From Alcanivorax limicola (GTDB lineage: Bacteria; Pseudomonadota; Gammaproteobacteria; Pseudomonadales; Alcanivoracaceae): a stretch of 64,000 nucleotides of DNA. Made by a program: the position numbers and the translations under genes. The DNA lies in assembly GCF_019931215.1 (NCBI RefSeq), contig NZ_JAIOUB010000001.1:1305418-1369417 (forward strand), given 5' to 3'. Shown here piece after piece: positions 36,737-46,084 of this stretch. Position 1 is the stretch's first letter. The number at the start of each line of letters is the position of its first letter. The notes below the pieces were generated by a model. It was given only the letters and a program-made list of their open reading frames with translations, had not been told where the DNA came from and did no database searches.

Positions 36737-37780
36737 ATGGAAGACCGTCTGTTTCAACTGCAACGTCACCTGCCAGAAGAGGTCGAACTGGAACGGCTTC
36801 TGGATCAGGGTGCGCGCTGGTTGCGTCATGAAACGGTGCTGAAAGTGGACATGCACGGCACCCTGTTGCCGGTGCGCGTGATCGAGATCGGCAGCCGTTC
36901 AGACAAGGTGCCGGTAATCGGCTTCTTTGGTGGCGTGCATGGCGTGGAGCGCATCGGCAGCCAGGTGCTGTTGTCCTGGCTGCACACCCTGGTGCACCGC
37001 CTCGACTGGGACGATCAGCTGGCACGGCGGCTCGAGCGGGTGCGCATCGTCATCATGCCCATGATCAATCCCGGCGGCATCTGGAATCACACACGCTGCA
37101 ACCCCAATGGCGTCGACCTGATGCGCAATGCGCCCATCGATGCCATGGGCAAGGTGCCGTTTCTGGTCGGCGGCCACCGCATCAGCCGACACCTGCCCTG
37201 GTATCGCGGCAAACGTGGCGCCCCCATGGAGCCGGAAGCACAGGCCGTGGTGCGTGCTGTCCGCGAGCGCATGCTCAAGGCGCCTTTTGCCCTGAGCGTG
37301 GATTGCCACAGCGGCTTTGGCCGCCGCGACCGGCTCTGGTGCTGCTATGCACGCAGCCACAAACCGATCCGGCATATCGCCGAGGTGTATGCATTAAAGC
37401 AGCTGTATGAGAACACCTACCCCTACCACCATCCCTACATCATCGAACCGCAATCGGTGAACTACACCACCCACGGGGACCTGTGGGATTTTCTCTACGA
37501 CGAAGCCCAAGACACGTATCCCGACAATACGTTTCTGCCGTTCACGCTGGAAATGGGCTCCTGGTTGTGGGTGCGCAAGAACCCGAAGCAGATGCTGGAT
37601 TTTTTCGGTTACTTCAATCCGGTCATCGCCCACCGGCATCACCGGGTACTGCGTCAGCATCTGCCCTTGTTCGATTTTCTGTTGAGCGCCGTGGATTGCT
37701 GGCAGAACTGGATGCCCCTGCCGCGACACCGCCCCGCACTGATGCAGCAGGCCATCGACAGCTGGTTCCTGCAGGATTAA
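36737..37780 (+). CDS. M14 family metallocarboxypeptidase-like protein
   Basis: A 347-residue zinc peptidase of the M14 (carboxypeptidase A/DUF2817-like) fold: zinc ligands in GGVHGVE (H68, E71) and in SVDCHSGFG, catalytic glutamate in FTLEMGSW, and the substrate-binding NPGGIWNHTRCNPNGVDLMRN segment. No signal peptide, so it is probably cytosolic. ATG 36737 gives MEDRLFQLQR; the frame is open to a GTG at 36644 but the extra residues are not peptidase-like and would lie in the promoter. Divergent from the papain-like gene, with Pho-box-like repeats between. Confidence 0.82.
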   Translation: MEDRLFQLQRHLPEEVELERLLDQGARWLRHETVLKVDMHGTLLPVRVIEIGSRSDKVPVIGFFGGVHGVERIGSQVLLSWLHTLVHRLDWDDQLARRLERVRIVIMPMINPGGIWNHTRCNPNGVDLMRNAPIDAMGKVPFLVGGHRISRHLPWYRGKRGAPMEPEAQAVVRAVRERMLKAPFALSVDCHSGFGRRDRLWCCYARSHKPIRHIAEVYALKQLYENTYPYHHPYIIEPQSVNYTTHGDLWDFLYDEAQDTYPDNTFLPFTLEMGSWLWVRKNPKQMLDFFGYFNPVIAHRHHRVLRQHLPLFDFLLSAVDCWQNWMPLPRHRPALMQQAIDSWFLQD

Positions 37781-37888
37781 TACAACTGCGAGAGCATGCG
37801 AGAGAAGGTGCCTCGCGCCGTCCTGATTGCTAGACTCCGTTCATGACGCGCACACCACGTGTGCACTACTCACTGCGGAGTCCCCGGC

Positions 37889-38368
37889 ATGCACAGAATC
37901 TTCGGTCTCACTGGCGCGCTATGCAGCGCGCTACTCCTTGCTGCCTGCAGCCACTATCAGGCCGCCGGTGAGGCAGACACAGCCACGATCACCTTCACCA
38001 GCAATAACGTTTCAGGACAGCCCATGGTCTGTAATGAAGCAGGCCGATTCCAATCCACCCGCATGGCGCTGTCACAGAAGCCATTCGACAGTGAAATGTT
38101 CGACGAGATAAACAAGACACTGCGCAAGGCAGAAAGCGTCGTCACAGCGGTGCCCGCCAACCGCCCGGTGCGTGTCGGCGTCAGACATTCGCAGCGCAGC
38201 CGGGGCACCACGGATTTCAGTTGCCGACAGGCAGCACAGTTCGAGCCCGTGGCAGGAAGCACCTATACGGTGCACTTCACGCTGCAGGGCAACCAATGCG
38301 GCCTCGATATCACCGATGGCGCCGGTGCGCCTGTTGAGGGCGCGATTGCCGTGCCCTGGAATTGCTGA
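37889..38368 (+). CDS. Small lipoprotein
   Basis: A 159-residue protein with a lipoprotein signal: MHRIFGLTGALCSALLLAAC, lipobox LAAC with Cys20 as the lipidated residue. The mature part is beta-rich, contains a few further cysteines (MVCNEAG, DFSCRQ, NQCGL, PWNC), and has no recognised domain. ATG 37889 is chosen because the open frame to 37859 would place extra residues ahead of the signal. It stands alone, with stem-loops downstream. Confidence 0.75.
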   Translation: MHRIFGLTGALCSALLLAACSHYQAAGEADTATITFTSNNVSGQPMVCNEAGRFQSTRMALSQKPFDSEMFDEINKTLRKAESVVTAVPANRPVRVGVRHSQRSRGTTDFSCRQAAQFEPVAGSTYTVHFTLQGNQCGLDITDGAGAPVEGAIAVPWNC

Positions 38369-38522
38369 CGATAAAGGCATGAAATCTGCCCGGACGCCCG
38401 GTTTTCGGGCCCCGGCAGGCACCATGCCCCAACATGGGGCATTGCGCCAAATCGGTGCAACCCCTTCTGATATCACTCTGTTCGCACCTCACTAACCTTC
38501 TGTTTTTCATAAAATTTAAATA

Positions 38523-38540
38523 CTGGCACGGTCTGTGCTT
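38523..38540 (+). promoter_or_regulatory. Sigma-54-type promoter of the TorF porin gene
   Basis: CTGGCACG-GTCT-GTGCTT fits the RpoN consensus (YTGGCACG N4 TTGCW) with the GG (-24) and GC (-12) elements separated by exactly 10 nt, in an AT-rich region about 78 nt upstream of the ATG. The T before TGC is replaced by G. Confidence 0.65.
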
Positions 38541-38617
38541 TACTTCGTGCAGCTGTCGGCGGACATGCCGTCGGCGCTCAGCTATGAACAGACAACGGAC
38601 CAAGAGGGTTGTATCGG

Positions 38618-39304
38618 ATGAAAACCAAAAGCGTAATGAAAAAGACTTTGATCGCCGCCGCTGTAGCAGGCGCCGGCTTCGCCGCACCGACGGCTGCTGT
38701 AGCAGAAGTCAGTGCAACTCTGGACATTGCCAGTCAATACCTGTGGCGCGGTCAGCAACTGTTCTCCGGCGGCACTGTTTCAGGCTCCCTGGATTACGAA
38801 CATGACTCCGGCCTCTATGCTGGTGTGTGGACCAGCTCTGAAAGCTTCGGTATCGAATACGACCTGTACGCCGGTTTCGCTGGCGAGGCCGGTGATTTCT
38901 CCTACGATATCGGCGTGATCGACTACCGCTACAGCGACGGCGGCACAGAACGCCAGGCGCCCGCAGATCGCGCATCTCGCGCCAACTTCACCGAAGCTTA
39001 CCTGGGTCTGGGCTACATGGACTTCGGCTTCGAGGCTTACATCGGCGTTGGCGACACCGGCAACAACAGCGGTGACAAAAACAAAAACAACTACTTCACA
39101 CTGAGCTACAGCTACGACAAGTTCGGCGTGCTGGTAGGTTATGCCGATTTTGATGAAAGCGAAGCCAACTACACCCACGTAGACCTGAGCTACGAAGTGT
39201 ATGACGGCCTGGTATTCACGCTGTCCCAGATCGTAGATGAAGACACTTCCGACACCTACAGCAAAGAAACCCAGTTCGTTGTCGGCTACAGCTTCACCTT
39301 CTGA
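38618..39304 (+). CDS. TorF family putative porin
   Basis: A 228-residue outer-membrane protein. Signal peptide MKTKSVMKKTLIAAAVAGAGFAAPTAAVAEV, then antiparallel beta-strand pattern with alternating aromatic residues (SATLDIASQYLWRGQQ, GLYAGVWTSS, YDLYAGFAGEAGDFSYDIGVIDYRY, FGFEAYIGVGDTG) and C-terminal VVGYSFTF ending in Phe, as needed for outer-membrane insertion. The first line matches the TorF/Gcw_chp porin family. Substrate is unknown. ATG 38618 has AAGAGGG upstream. A sigma-54-type promoter precedes it. Confidence 0.86.
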   Translation: MKTKSVMKKTLIAAAVAGAGFAAPTAAVAEVSATLDIASQYLWRGQQLFSGGTVSGSLDYEHDSGLYAGVWTSSESFGIEYDLYAGFAGEAGDFSYDIGVIDYRYSDGGTERQAPADRASRANFTEAYLGLGYMDFGFEAYIGVGDTGNNSGDKNKNNYFTLSYSYDKFGVLVGYADFDESEANYTHVDLSYEVYDGLVFTLSQIVDEDTSDTYSKETQFVVGYSFTF

Positions 39305-39323
39305 TCAAGCACCATGTCAGACC

Positions 39324-39414
39324 GGGCTCTCTCTCGAGAGCCCACTCTTTCGGCCCCGCAGGACATCTCCCTGGTCCTCGCTGTTACCTGCAAGCAGCTC
39401 GTCCTGCGGGGCCG
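39324..39414. terminator. Two stem-loops between torF-type gene and the convergent nuclease gene
   Basis: GGGCTCTC-TCTC-GAGAGCCC (39324-39343) followed by ACTCTTT, then a second inverted repeat CGGCCCCGCAGGAC (39351-39364) / GTCCTGCGGGGCCG (39401-39414). Together they likely separate the convergent transcripts. Confidence 0.6.
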
Positions 39415-39438
39415 ATTCTTGTCTCTTCCTTCCGCGTT

Positions 39439-40455
39439 CTATCGCTTGAGATAAACCCCGATCCCGTCGTGATCCGACACTACCTGTGTACCGCCTTGGT
39501 CATGCAGCGTACGGAAACGTCCGGCATTGCCGCGTGTGACGGCAGCACGTTGCAGGCGAGCCTGCAGGCGTGGGGATAGAAACGCATGATCAATCGCCTG
39601 ACGTTGGCAACGGTGTATGTAAGTAAAGCGATCCGGTTGCGGCACCGCTGACCAGTGGCTGTGCAGCGGCGGACGATTCAGGTATTCGAAAGGTTCGCCG
39701 TAGTCGCCAGCGTCTGGCGCCGTGTTGAAATCACCGATCAGCATCAACGGCACGCCTTCACTGATGCGCGCCAGCGCCCAGCCGCGCAGGGCTTTGGCCT
39801 GCGCCAGACGGCGCGCCTTGACCTGGCGACTGCGACGGGCGTCGTCCAGCCCGTGGCCGCTGCGGTTATGTACGATCAGCAGTTCCAGGGCAAAGGGCGC
39901 CTCCACCGTCACATGCAGTGGCGGGCGATGGAACAACCAGTGCCCCAGGTTACGCTCGCCCTGAAACACCTGCCGCACCGTCACACCCGAAACCGGGGCA
40001 CGGGCCAGCATGCCGACATCGATACCGGAGGGGTCATGGCCCGATAGCAACCAGGCCTGATATTGCGGACCGCCCGACGCACTGATTCGCTCAGCAAGCG
40101 CTTCCAGCAGCGCGAGGGATTCCACTTCCTGCACGGCCAGGATGTGTGGCGCCGACAGCACGTCCAGTACGTAGGCGGCCAACGCATCCAGCCGCGCGGA
40201 CAGCCCCTCGGGGGTCGGTCGATTGCGCCCCTGCGGGCCCGGTGCCATCAGGTTCCAGAGGTTCTGACTGGCCACCAGCAACTCGCCCTGCGCCGGCGCC
40301 GGCAGTGCGCGCACGGTGTCCACCACCGGGCAGGACGCGAACAGACTCTGGGCAGCCAGCAGCAGCCAGAGCGCCAGCAGGTATCGGGCAAATGACGAGC
40401 GATAAGATGGCGAGCGACAACTAAGAGGCGGTGCGGCGGAATGTGGATCAGACAT
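39439..40455 (-). CDS. Exported endonuclease/exonuclease/phosphatase family protein
   Basis: A 338-residue protein with an N-terminal signal-like segment (LLALWLLLAAQSLFAS) and the EEP fold: LLVASQNLWNL, ILAVQEVES (active-site Glu), HNRSGHGLDD, LIGDFNT and VVSDHDGIGVYL. Members cleave phosphodiester bonds in nucleic acids or phospholipids/inositol phosphates; a secreted nuclease or phospholipase-like activity is plausible. Last gene of the SCO-PCu(A)C-EEP series on the minus strand, with a 56-nt gap. Confidence 0.8.
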   Translation of the reverse strand: MSDPHSAAPPLSCRSPSYRSSFARYLLALWLLLAAQSLFASCPVVDTVRALPAPAQGELLVASQNLWNLMAPGPQGRNRPTPEGLSARLDALAAYVLDVLSAPHILAVQEVESLALLEALAERISASGGPQYQAWLLSGHDPSGIDVGMLARAPVSGVTVRQVFQGERNLGHWLFHRPPLHVTVEAPFALELLIVHNRSGHGLDDARRSRQVKARRLAQAKALRGWALARISEGVPLMLIGDFNTAPDAGDYGEPFEYLNRPPLHSHWSAVPQPDRFTYIHRCQRQAIDHAFLSPRLQARLQRAAVTRGNAGRFRTLHDQGGTQVVSDHDGIGVYLKR

Positions 40456-40511
40456 GGGGGCAGCTCGCGGCAGTCAGTGCCCCACGAATCTACCCCGGAC
40501 GCGGCGCTGTG

Positions 40512-40988
40512 TCAGCGCCGCACTTCGAAGGGCAAGCAGTATGGTGCCGTGACGTCGAACTCGAGGCACAACTCGACCTGCTCCCCTTCTTCCAGGGGAC
40601 GTACCAGGCGGAACAGCATCAGGTGATGGCCACCCGGCGCGAAGTGTACGGTTTCCCCGGCGGGCACCGGCACATCACGCAGGCGCTGCATGCGCCGGGT
40701 GCCGTCATCCTGCGGTGCCATGGTATGCAGCTCACCGGCGGCCGCAATATCGGTGCTGAAACCCAGCAGGGTGACTGGCTCGTCGCTGGTGTTGGTAACG
40801 CTGAAATAGCCCGCCGTGTTGCTGCTCACCGGCGGCACGGCACGCAGCCACATGTCATCGATAAACAGCTCGGGCTCGTCAATCTCGCCGGCATGGCTCA
40901 GCGGCGCCAGCATCGCCAGCATCGCCAGGCCCATGAGCAGTAACGGGCCCAGCGCCCGCAAGCGATCAAAGCAAGGTGCGCAGATCAT
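40512..40988 (-). CDS. Copper chaperone PCu(A)C
   Basis: A 158-residue periplasmic copper-binding protein that delivers Cu(I) to the CuA/CuB sites of oxidases, often with SCO. It has a signal peptide (ending near PLSHAGE) and a cupredoxin-like domain with the complete metal motif: H-x-M, ten residues, M, then 21 residues and H-x-M (HTMAPQDDGTRRM ... GGHHLML). ATG 40988 has GGAG upstream, and overlaps the end of the SCO gene, suggesting coupled expression. Confidence 0.92.
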   Translation of the reverse strand: MICAPCFDRLRALGPLLLMGLAMLAMLAPLSHAGEIDEPELFIDDMWLRAVPPVSSNTAGYFSVTNTSDEPVTLLGFSTDIAAAGELHTMAPQDDGTRRMQRLRDVPVPAGETVHFAPGGHHLMLFRLVRPLEEGEQVELCLEFDVTAPYCLPFEVRR

Positions 40989-41556
40989 CCTGCATCTCCT
41001 TCAGGTCGGCATCCACCGGGTAGAGCTTGCGCACCCGGCTTTCCCGGTCCAGCAGATAGACAAAATCACTGTGGGCAAATTCCACACCGCCCTGGCTGTC
41101 CTCGCCCACCGGCATGTAGACCACGCCGAACTGCTTCGCCACCTGCTCCACCTGCTCTTCACTGCCGGTCAGGCCGATGATGTCTTCATGGAACCAGGTC
41201 AGGTACTGGCTCAGATGCTCCGGCGTATCGCGCTCCGGATCGAAGGTGATGAACACCATCTGCACGTCGTCCGCATGACCGGCTTCTTCCAGGTTCTTGT
41301 ACAACTGGGCCATGCGCGCCATCGTCGCCGGGCAGATGTCCGGGCAATGGGTGAAGCCGAAGAACAGCAGCACCACCTGTCCCTTGAGCGCATCACTGTG
41401 GAAGGCGTCACCCTGCTGGTCGGTCATGGTGAAATCACCGCCCATACGGGTATTCACCGGCAGCGGCTCACGGGCAGGCTCACGGGTCGTTTCCCAGGCC
41501 ACGACCGCCGCCAGTATCAGCATCACAGCAACCGCCATAAGCACGAGCTTTTTCAT
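40966..41556 (-). CDS. SCO family copper protein (SenC)
   Basis: Thiol/copper factor for cytochrome c oxidase CuA assembly. The 196-residue protein has an N-terminal membrane anchor (about 4-21) and a thioredoxin-like domain with copper ligands CPDICP (in GFTHCPDICPATM) and a histidine in VEFAHSDFVYLLD. ATG 41556 has AGGAGAG upstream; the longer frame upstream is unsupported. It starts a unit with PCu(A)C (overlapping by 23 nt) and is far from the main cox operon. Confidence 0.94.
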   Translation of the reverse strand: MKKLVLMAVAVMLILAAVVAWETTREPAREPLPVNTRMGGDFTMTDQQGDAFHSDALKGQVVLLFFGFTHCPDICPATMARMAQLYKNLEEAGHADDVQMVFITFDPERDTPEHLSQYLTWFHEDIIGLTGSEEQVEQVAKQFGVVYMPVGEDSQGGVEFAHSDFVYLLDRESRVRKLYPVDADLKEMQDDLRTLL

Positions 41557-41719
41557 ATCTGTCTCTCCTGTGGGCTCTCCATTCGGGGAACCGGGGGCAG
41601 CGCACCGGACAGGGGCGCCGTTCAGCGCCGCTCGCTGTCGGCGCCTACCATACCGCCAGCGCCGCCGGGCGCCAATGGGGCATATTGTCGCAGGCGCCGC
41701 CCCGGGCATCGACCCGCAT

Positions 41720-41748
41720 GGCATCTGATGGCGGCTGAGGGGTATAAT
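41720..41748 (+). promoter_or_regulatory. Candidate promoter of miaB
   Basis: A consensus -10 TATAAT at 41743-41748 lies 57 nt upstream of the miaB ATG; the -35 at standard spacing (GGCATC, 41720-41725) is poor, so an activator or relaxed -35 is implied. Confidence 0.5.
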
Positions 41749-41804
41749 TGCTGGCCTTTCGCACCACTCGCGCCACTCACCCTACACACAACGACCGGAA
41801 CGCC

Positions 41805-43157
41805 ATGTCACGCAAGCTGTTTATACAGACCCACGGCTGTCAGATGAACGAGTATGATTCCTCGCGCATGGTGGATCTGCTTGAGCAAAGCCACGGGCTG
41901 GTCCGCACCGACAATGCCGACGAGGCAGATGTGTTGCTGCTCAACACCTGCTCCATCCGCGAAAAAGCGCAGGACAAGGTGTTCCACCAGCTCGGCCGCT
42001 GGAAGCGTCTGAAAGACAAGAAGCCGGACATGGTGATCGCGGTGGGCGGTTGTGTCGCCAGCCAGGAAGGCGATGCCATTCGCGAGCGTGCGCCCTATGT
42101 CGATGTGATCTTCGGTCCCCAGACCCTGCACCGCTTGCCCGCGCTGATCACCCAGGCCGGTCAGAGCAAGGGCCTGGCCATGGACGTCAGCTTCCCGGAG
42201 ATCGAGAAGTTCGACCGCTTGCCGGAACCCAGCGTGGACGGCCCCAGCGCCTTCGTGTCGATCATGGAAGGCTGCTCCAAATACTGCACTTTCTGTGTGG
42301 TGCCCTATACCCGGGGCGAGGAAGTCAGCCGCCCGGTCGCGCCGGTGCTGAACGAAATTCGTCATCTGGCAGAACAGGGCGTGCGCGAGGTCAATCTGCT
42401 GGGCCAGAACGTCAACGCCTACCGTGGCGCAGGCAGCAACGGTGAAACCCTGGATCTGGCGGACCTGATCCTGCTGGTGCGGGATATCGACGGCATCGAC
42501 CGGATTCGTTACACCACCAGTCACCCGGTGGAATTCTCCGACAGCCTGATCGACATCTATGCCGAGGTGCCGGAGCTGGTCAGCCATCTCCACCTGCCGG
42601 TGCAGTCCGGCTCGGATCGCATTCTGGCCATGATGAAGCGCAATCACACGGCGCTGGAATACAAGTCGAAGATTCGCCGGTTACGGCGTATTCGCCCGGA
42701 TATTTCCCTGTCGTCGGACTTCATTATCGGCTTCCCCGGGGAAACCGATGCGGACTTCGATGCCACCATGAAGCTGATCCAGGATGTCGGTTTCGACGCC
42801 AGTTACAGCTTTATCTACAGCGCCCGCCCCGGCACGCCGGCGGCGGACCTGCCGGATGATGTGGACATGGCCGTGAAGAAGCAGCGCCTGGCCTTGCTGC
42901 AGCATCGTATTCAACAGCAGGCGGATGCCATCAGCCGGCGCATGGTGGGCAGTCGCCAACGCATTCTGGTGGACGGGTTCTCCAAGAAGGACCCGGGTCA
43001 GTTGAAAGGCCGCACCGAGAACAACCGCATCGTCAATTTCCGCAGCGATGATCTGGATCTGATTGGCCAGTTCGCGACGGTGCATATTGCCCAGGCCTAT
43101 GCCAACTCGTTGCTGGGCACGGATGTCGTGGCCGATGACATCAGGGTGCCGGGCTGA
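41805..43157 (+). CDS. miaB: tRNA-2-methylthio-N6-dimethylallyladenosine synthase MiaB
   Basis: Radical-SAM methylthiotransferase that adds the ms2 group to i6A37 of tRNAs reading UNN codons. The 450-residue protein has the N-terminal UPF0004 domain with three cluster cysteines ([32 protein letters not shown]), the radical-[11 protein letters not shown] (CxxxCxxC) and a C-terminal TRAM domain. ATG 41805 gives the conserved [15 protein letters not shown]. In many gammaproteobacteria ybeZ follows directly; here a sulfate transporter intervenes. Confidence 0.97.
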   Translation: MSRKLFIQTHGCQMNEYDSSRMVDLLEQSHGLVRTDNADEADVLLLNTCSIREKAQDKVFHQLGRWKRLKDKKPDMVIAVGGCVASQEGDAIRERAPYVDVIFGPQTLHRLPALITQAGQSKGLAMDVSFPEIEKFDRLPEPSVDGPSAFVSIMEGCSKYCTFCVVPYTRGEEVSRPVAPVLNEIRHLAEQGVREVNLLGQNVNAYRGAGSNGETLDLADLILLVRDIDGIDRIRYTTSHPVEFSDSLIDIYAEVPELVSHLHLPVQSGSDRILAMMKRNHTALEYKSKIRRLRRIRPDISLSSDFIIGFPGETDADFDATMKLIQDVGFDASYSFIYSARPGTPAADLPDDVDMAVKKQRLALLQHRIQQQADAISRRMVGSRQRILVDGFSKKDPGQLKGRTENNRIVNFRSDDLDLIGQFATVHIAQAYANSLLGTDVVADDIRVPG

Positions 43158-43179
43158 ACTGAAAACGGCACTTCTTATG

Positions 43180-43223
43180 TTATGCCTGTTATGCCTGAAA
43201 AGCATATGAAAACAGCTTTTCAG
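43180..43223. repeat. Tandem 9-mer and inverted repeat upstream of sbp
   Basis: TTATGCCTG occurs twice in tandem (about 43180-43197), merging into the inverted repeat CTGAAAAGC (43195-43203) / GCTTTTCAG (43215-43223) in an AT-rich stretch about 77 nt before the sbp GTG. It is a candidate regulatory or terminator site. Confidence 0.5.
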
Positions 43224-43299
43224 TATTTCAGGTTCTGACCCCCGGTTGTTAATGTGGCCCGCATTCGGCAACCCGGCAGCACCTGACAGGAGTACCACC

Positions 43300-44313
43300 G
43301 TGTTCAAACCCTTGCTCAAGCTCATGACCGTCGCCACAGCGGCTACTGCACTGTCATTGAGCGGCGCGGCCCAGGCGCAGCAATCCCTGTTGAATGTGTC
43401 CTACGACATAGCCCGGGAACTGTTTGCCGCCATCAACCCGAAATTCCAGGCCCACTGGCAGGAAGAAACCGGCGAACAGATCACCATCAACCAGTCCCAT
43501 GCCGGCACCTCGCGTCAGGCGCAAGCCATCATGCAGGGTCTGCGGGCGGATCTGGTGACCTTCAATCAGGTGACCGACATCAACGCCCTGCAGCAACGCG
43601 GCTTTGTGGCTGAGGACTGGCAAGCGCGCTTCCCCAACAACAGTTCCCCCTACTACAGCACCACCGCCTTCCTGGTGCGCAAGGGGAACCCGAAAAACAT
43701 CACCAGCTGGGATGACCTGGTGCGCAAAGACGTGCGTATCGTGTTCCCCAACCCCAAGACCTCCGGCAACGGCCGCTACACCTATCTGGCCGCCTGGCTG
43801 TTTGCCCACCAGACCTTCGACGGTGATGAAGACAAGGTGCGCGAGTTCGTCAGCACCTTCCTCAGCAACGTCGCGGTTTTCGATACCGGCGGCCGTGGCG
43901 CTACCGTGACCTTTGCCGAACGAAACATCGGCGATGTGCTGATCAGTTTCGAATCGGAAGTGAACAACATCCGCAAGGAATACGGCGATGGCGACTACGA
44001 AGTGGTGGTGCCGCCAGTGAGCATCATGGCGGAATTCCCGGTGGCGGTGGTGGATCGTGTGGCCAACGCCCAGGGCACTGCCACACTCGCCAACGCGTAT
44101 CTGGATTATCTCTACAGCAAGCCGATCCAGACGCTGCTGGCCGAGTTCAACTACCGCGTACACCATGAAGAGGTTGTCGCCGCGACAGCTGACCTGTTCC
44201 CCCCCGTTGATCTGCTGCGCGTGGAAGATATCATCGGCCCCTGGGATCAGGTGCAGGAAGCGCACTTTGGCCGCAACGGTATTCTTGATCAGTTGCAGGC
44301 ACGCGGTCGCTGA
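43300..44313 (+). CDS. sbp: Sulfate ABC transporter periplasmic binding protein
   Basis: Captures sulfate (or thiosulfate) in the periplasm for the CysTWA importer. A 337-residue protein with a signal peptide (MFKPLLKLMTVATAATALSLSGAAQAQ) and the family pattern LLNVSYDIARELFAAINPKF, INQSHAGTSRQAQAI (sulfate-binding SHAGxSxQ), VRKGNPKNITSWDDLV, NPKTSGNGRYTYLAAW. GTG 43300 is used because it gives the signal peptide and CAGGAG precedes it. First of the four-gene set sbp-cysT-cysW-cysA. It could alternatively be the thiosulfate-type CysP; no sequence distinction is safe here. Confidence 0.92.
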   Translation: MFKPLLKLMTVATAATALSLSGAAQAQQSLLNVSYDIARELFAAINPKFQAHWQEETGEQITINQSHAGTSRQAQAIMQGLRADLVTFNQVTDINALQQRGFVAEDWQARFPNNSSPYYSTTAFLVRKGNPKNITSWDDLVRKDVRIVFPNPKTSGNGRYTYLAAWLFAHQTFDGDEDKVREFVSTFLSNVAVFDTGGRGATVTFAERNIGDVLISFESEVNNIRKEYGDGDYEVVVPPVSIMAEFPVAVVDRVANAQGTATLANAYLDYLYSKPIQTLLAEFNYRVHHEEVVAATADLFPPVDLLRVEDIIGPWDQVQEAHFGRNGILDQLQARGR

Positions 44314-44374
44314 TTGACGCCACTGTTTGTACCTGAAGCCTGAAGCCGAAAGCCCCAGCCCCTGGAGTCTGAGT

Positions 44375-45217
44375 TTGGCAGCACGGATTTTCTTCACCCG
44401 CCACCCGGTGCTGCCGGGCTTTACGCTCAGCTTCGGGCTGAGCGTCTTGTTTGTGTCGCTGGTGATACTGCTGCCGCTCTCCGGCCTGTTGCTGTACACC
44501 AGCGACATGTCCGGTGCCGAGTACTGGAGCATCATCACCAACTCACGGGTCGTCGCTACCTACAAGATCACTCTGGCCGCCGCCTTCTGGGCCTCCCTCA
44601 TCAATGGGTTTCTCGGCCTGTTGCTGGCCTGGGTGCTGGTGCGTTACCGCTTCCCCGGGCGACGCCTGATGGACGCCCTGGTGGATCTGCCGTTTGCCCT
44701 GCCCACCGCCGTGGCCGGCATCACCCTGACCACCCTGTTTGCCAGCAACGGCTGGCTGGGCCGCTGGTTCGACATGGCCGGTATCCAGATCGCCTACGCC
44801 TTCCCCGGCATTGTCATTGCCATGAGTTTTACCAGCCTGCCGTTTGTGGTGCGTGCATTGCAGCCGGTGCTGGAAGACATCGGCCCGGAATATGAAGAAG
44901 CGGCCCACACGCTTGGCGCCAGCACCCCCAAGGCGTTCTGGTATGTGGTGCTGCCGCAACTGCGACCGGCGCTGATCACCGGCACTACTCTGGCCTTCAT
45001 TCGCAGTCTCGGCGAGTTCGGTGCGGTCATCTTTATTGCCGGCAATATTCCGTTTGAAACCGAAGTCACCTCACTGATGATCTTCGTGCGCATTCAGGAA
45101 TATGATTTCCCGGCCGCCACCGCCATTGCGTCCGTTGTCCTGTTGACCTCCCTGCTGTTGCTGTTTGCTGTGCAACTGCTGCAGGGGCGTTACCTGAAAC
45201 GACTGCGGGGAGGCTGA
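44375..45217 (+). CDS. cysT: Sulfate ABC transporter permease CysT
   Basis: One of two membrane permease subunits for sulfate/thiosulfate. A 280-residue protein with about six helices and the ABC-permease loop EEAAHTLGASTPKAFWYVVLPQLRPAL. The TTG at 44375 is chosen: GGAG lies 8 nt upstream and it gives the usual length and N-terminus (MAARIFFTRHPVLPG); an in-frame TTG at 44327 has no ribosome site. Also called cysU. Followed 3 nt later by cysW. Confidence 0.93.
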   Translation: MAARIFFTRHPVLPGFTLSFGLSVLFVSLVILLPLSGLLLYTSDMSGAEYWSIITNSRVVATYKITLAAAFWASLINGFLGLLLAWVLVRYRFPGRRLMDALVDLPFALPTAVAGITLTTLFASNGWLGRWFDMAGIQIAYAFPGIVIAMSFTSLPFVVRALQPVLEDIGPEYEEAAHTLGASTPKAFWYVVLPQLRPALITGTTLAFIRSLGEFGAVIFIAGNIPFETEVTSLMIFVRIQEYDFPAATAIASVVLLTSLLLLFAVQLLQGRYLKRLRGG

Positions 45218-45220
45218 ACC

Positions 45221-46084
45221 ATGCAGACACCCCGTTCCCTGTTGCAGTGGTCCCTGGTACTGCTGGCCCTCGCCCTGACCGTGTTGCTGCTGGTGCTGCC
45301 GCTGGTGCTGATTTTCAGCAAGGCGCTGGGCGCAGGCTGGGAGATGGTCGCGCTGAATCTGGCCGACAGCGACATGCGCCATGCCATCTGGCTGACCGTG
45401 CTGGCCGCGCTGATCACCGTCCCCGTCAATCTGGTGTTCGGGGTGCTGTTGGCCTGGTGTGTCACCCGCTATGAATTCCGTGGCCGCAAATTTCTGACCA
45501 CGCTGATCGATATCCCCTTTGCCATGTCGCCCGTGGTCGCCGGCCTCTGCTATCTGGTGATCTATGGCATCGAAAGCCGCCTGGGCGGTTGGCTGTATGA
45601 TCATGACATTCAATTGATGTTTGCCTGGCCGGGCATTGTCATGGTGACCATCTTCGTGACCTGTCCTTATGTGGCGCGCGTGCTGATTCCCCTGATGGAA
45701 AGCCAGGGCAGCGACGAAGAAGAGGCCGCCCTGCTGCTGGGCGCCAGCGGCTTCAAAACCTTCCTGTACGTCACACTGCCGAACATCAAATGGGCGCTCC
45801 TGTATGGCGTAGTGATCACCAATGCCCGCGCCGTGGGGGAATTCGGCGCCGTGTCGGTGGTCTCCGGCAGCATTCGCGGGCAAACGCTGACATTGCCGCT
45901 GCATGTGGAACTGCTGCATCAGGATTACAACACCGTCGGCGCTTTCACTGCTGCCGCCCTGCTGGCCTCGATGGCCATGCTGACCCTGGTATTGAAGACG
46001 ATCATGGAGTGGCGCCAGCAGCAGCGCATCACGAACGGCAACGTTGATCACGAGAATGTTGAGAAAGAGGCCCAGCCCCAATGA
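45221..46084 (+). CDS. cysW: Sulfate ABC transporter permease CysW
   Basis: Second membrane permease of the sulfate importer. The 287-residue protein has six predicted helices, the family segments [40 protein letters not shown] and the permease loop [31 protein letters not shown], and [13 protein letters not shown]. The last four bases overlap the cysA start (ATGA), coupling translation. Confidence 0.94.
   Translation: MQTPRSLLQWSLVLLALALTVLLLVLPLVLIFSKALGAGWEMVALNLADSDMRHAIWLTVLAALITVPVNLVFGVLLAWCVTRYEFRGRKFLTTLIDIPFAMSPVVAGLCYLVIYGIESRLGGWLYDHDIQLMFAWPGIVMVTIFVTCPYVARVLIPLMESQGSDEEEAALLLGASGFKTFLYVTLPNIKWALLYGVVITNARAVGEFGAVSVVSGSIRGQTLTLPLHVELLHQDYNTVGAFTAAALLASMAMLTLVLKTIMEWRQQQRITNGNVDHENVEKEAQPQ

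Noticed and set aside
43354..44541. A long minus-strand open frame antisense to sbp and the start of cysT
   Set aside because: It is a shadow of the sbp coding sequence; no ribosome site or homology.
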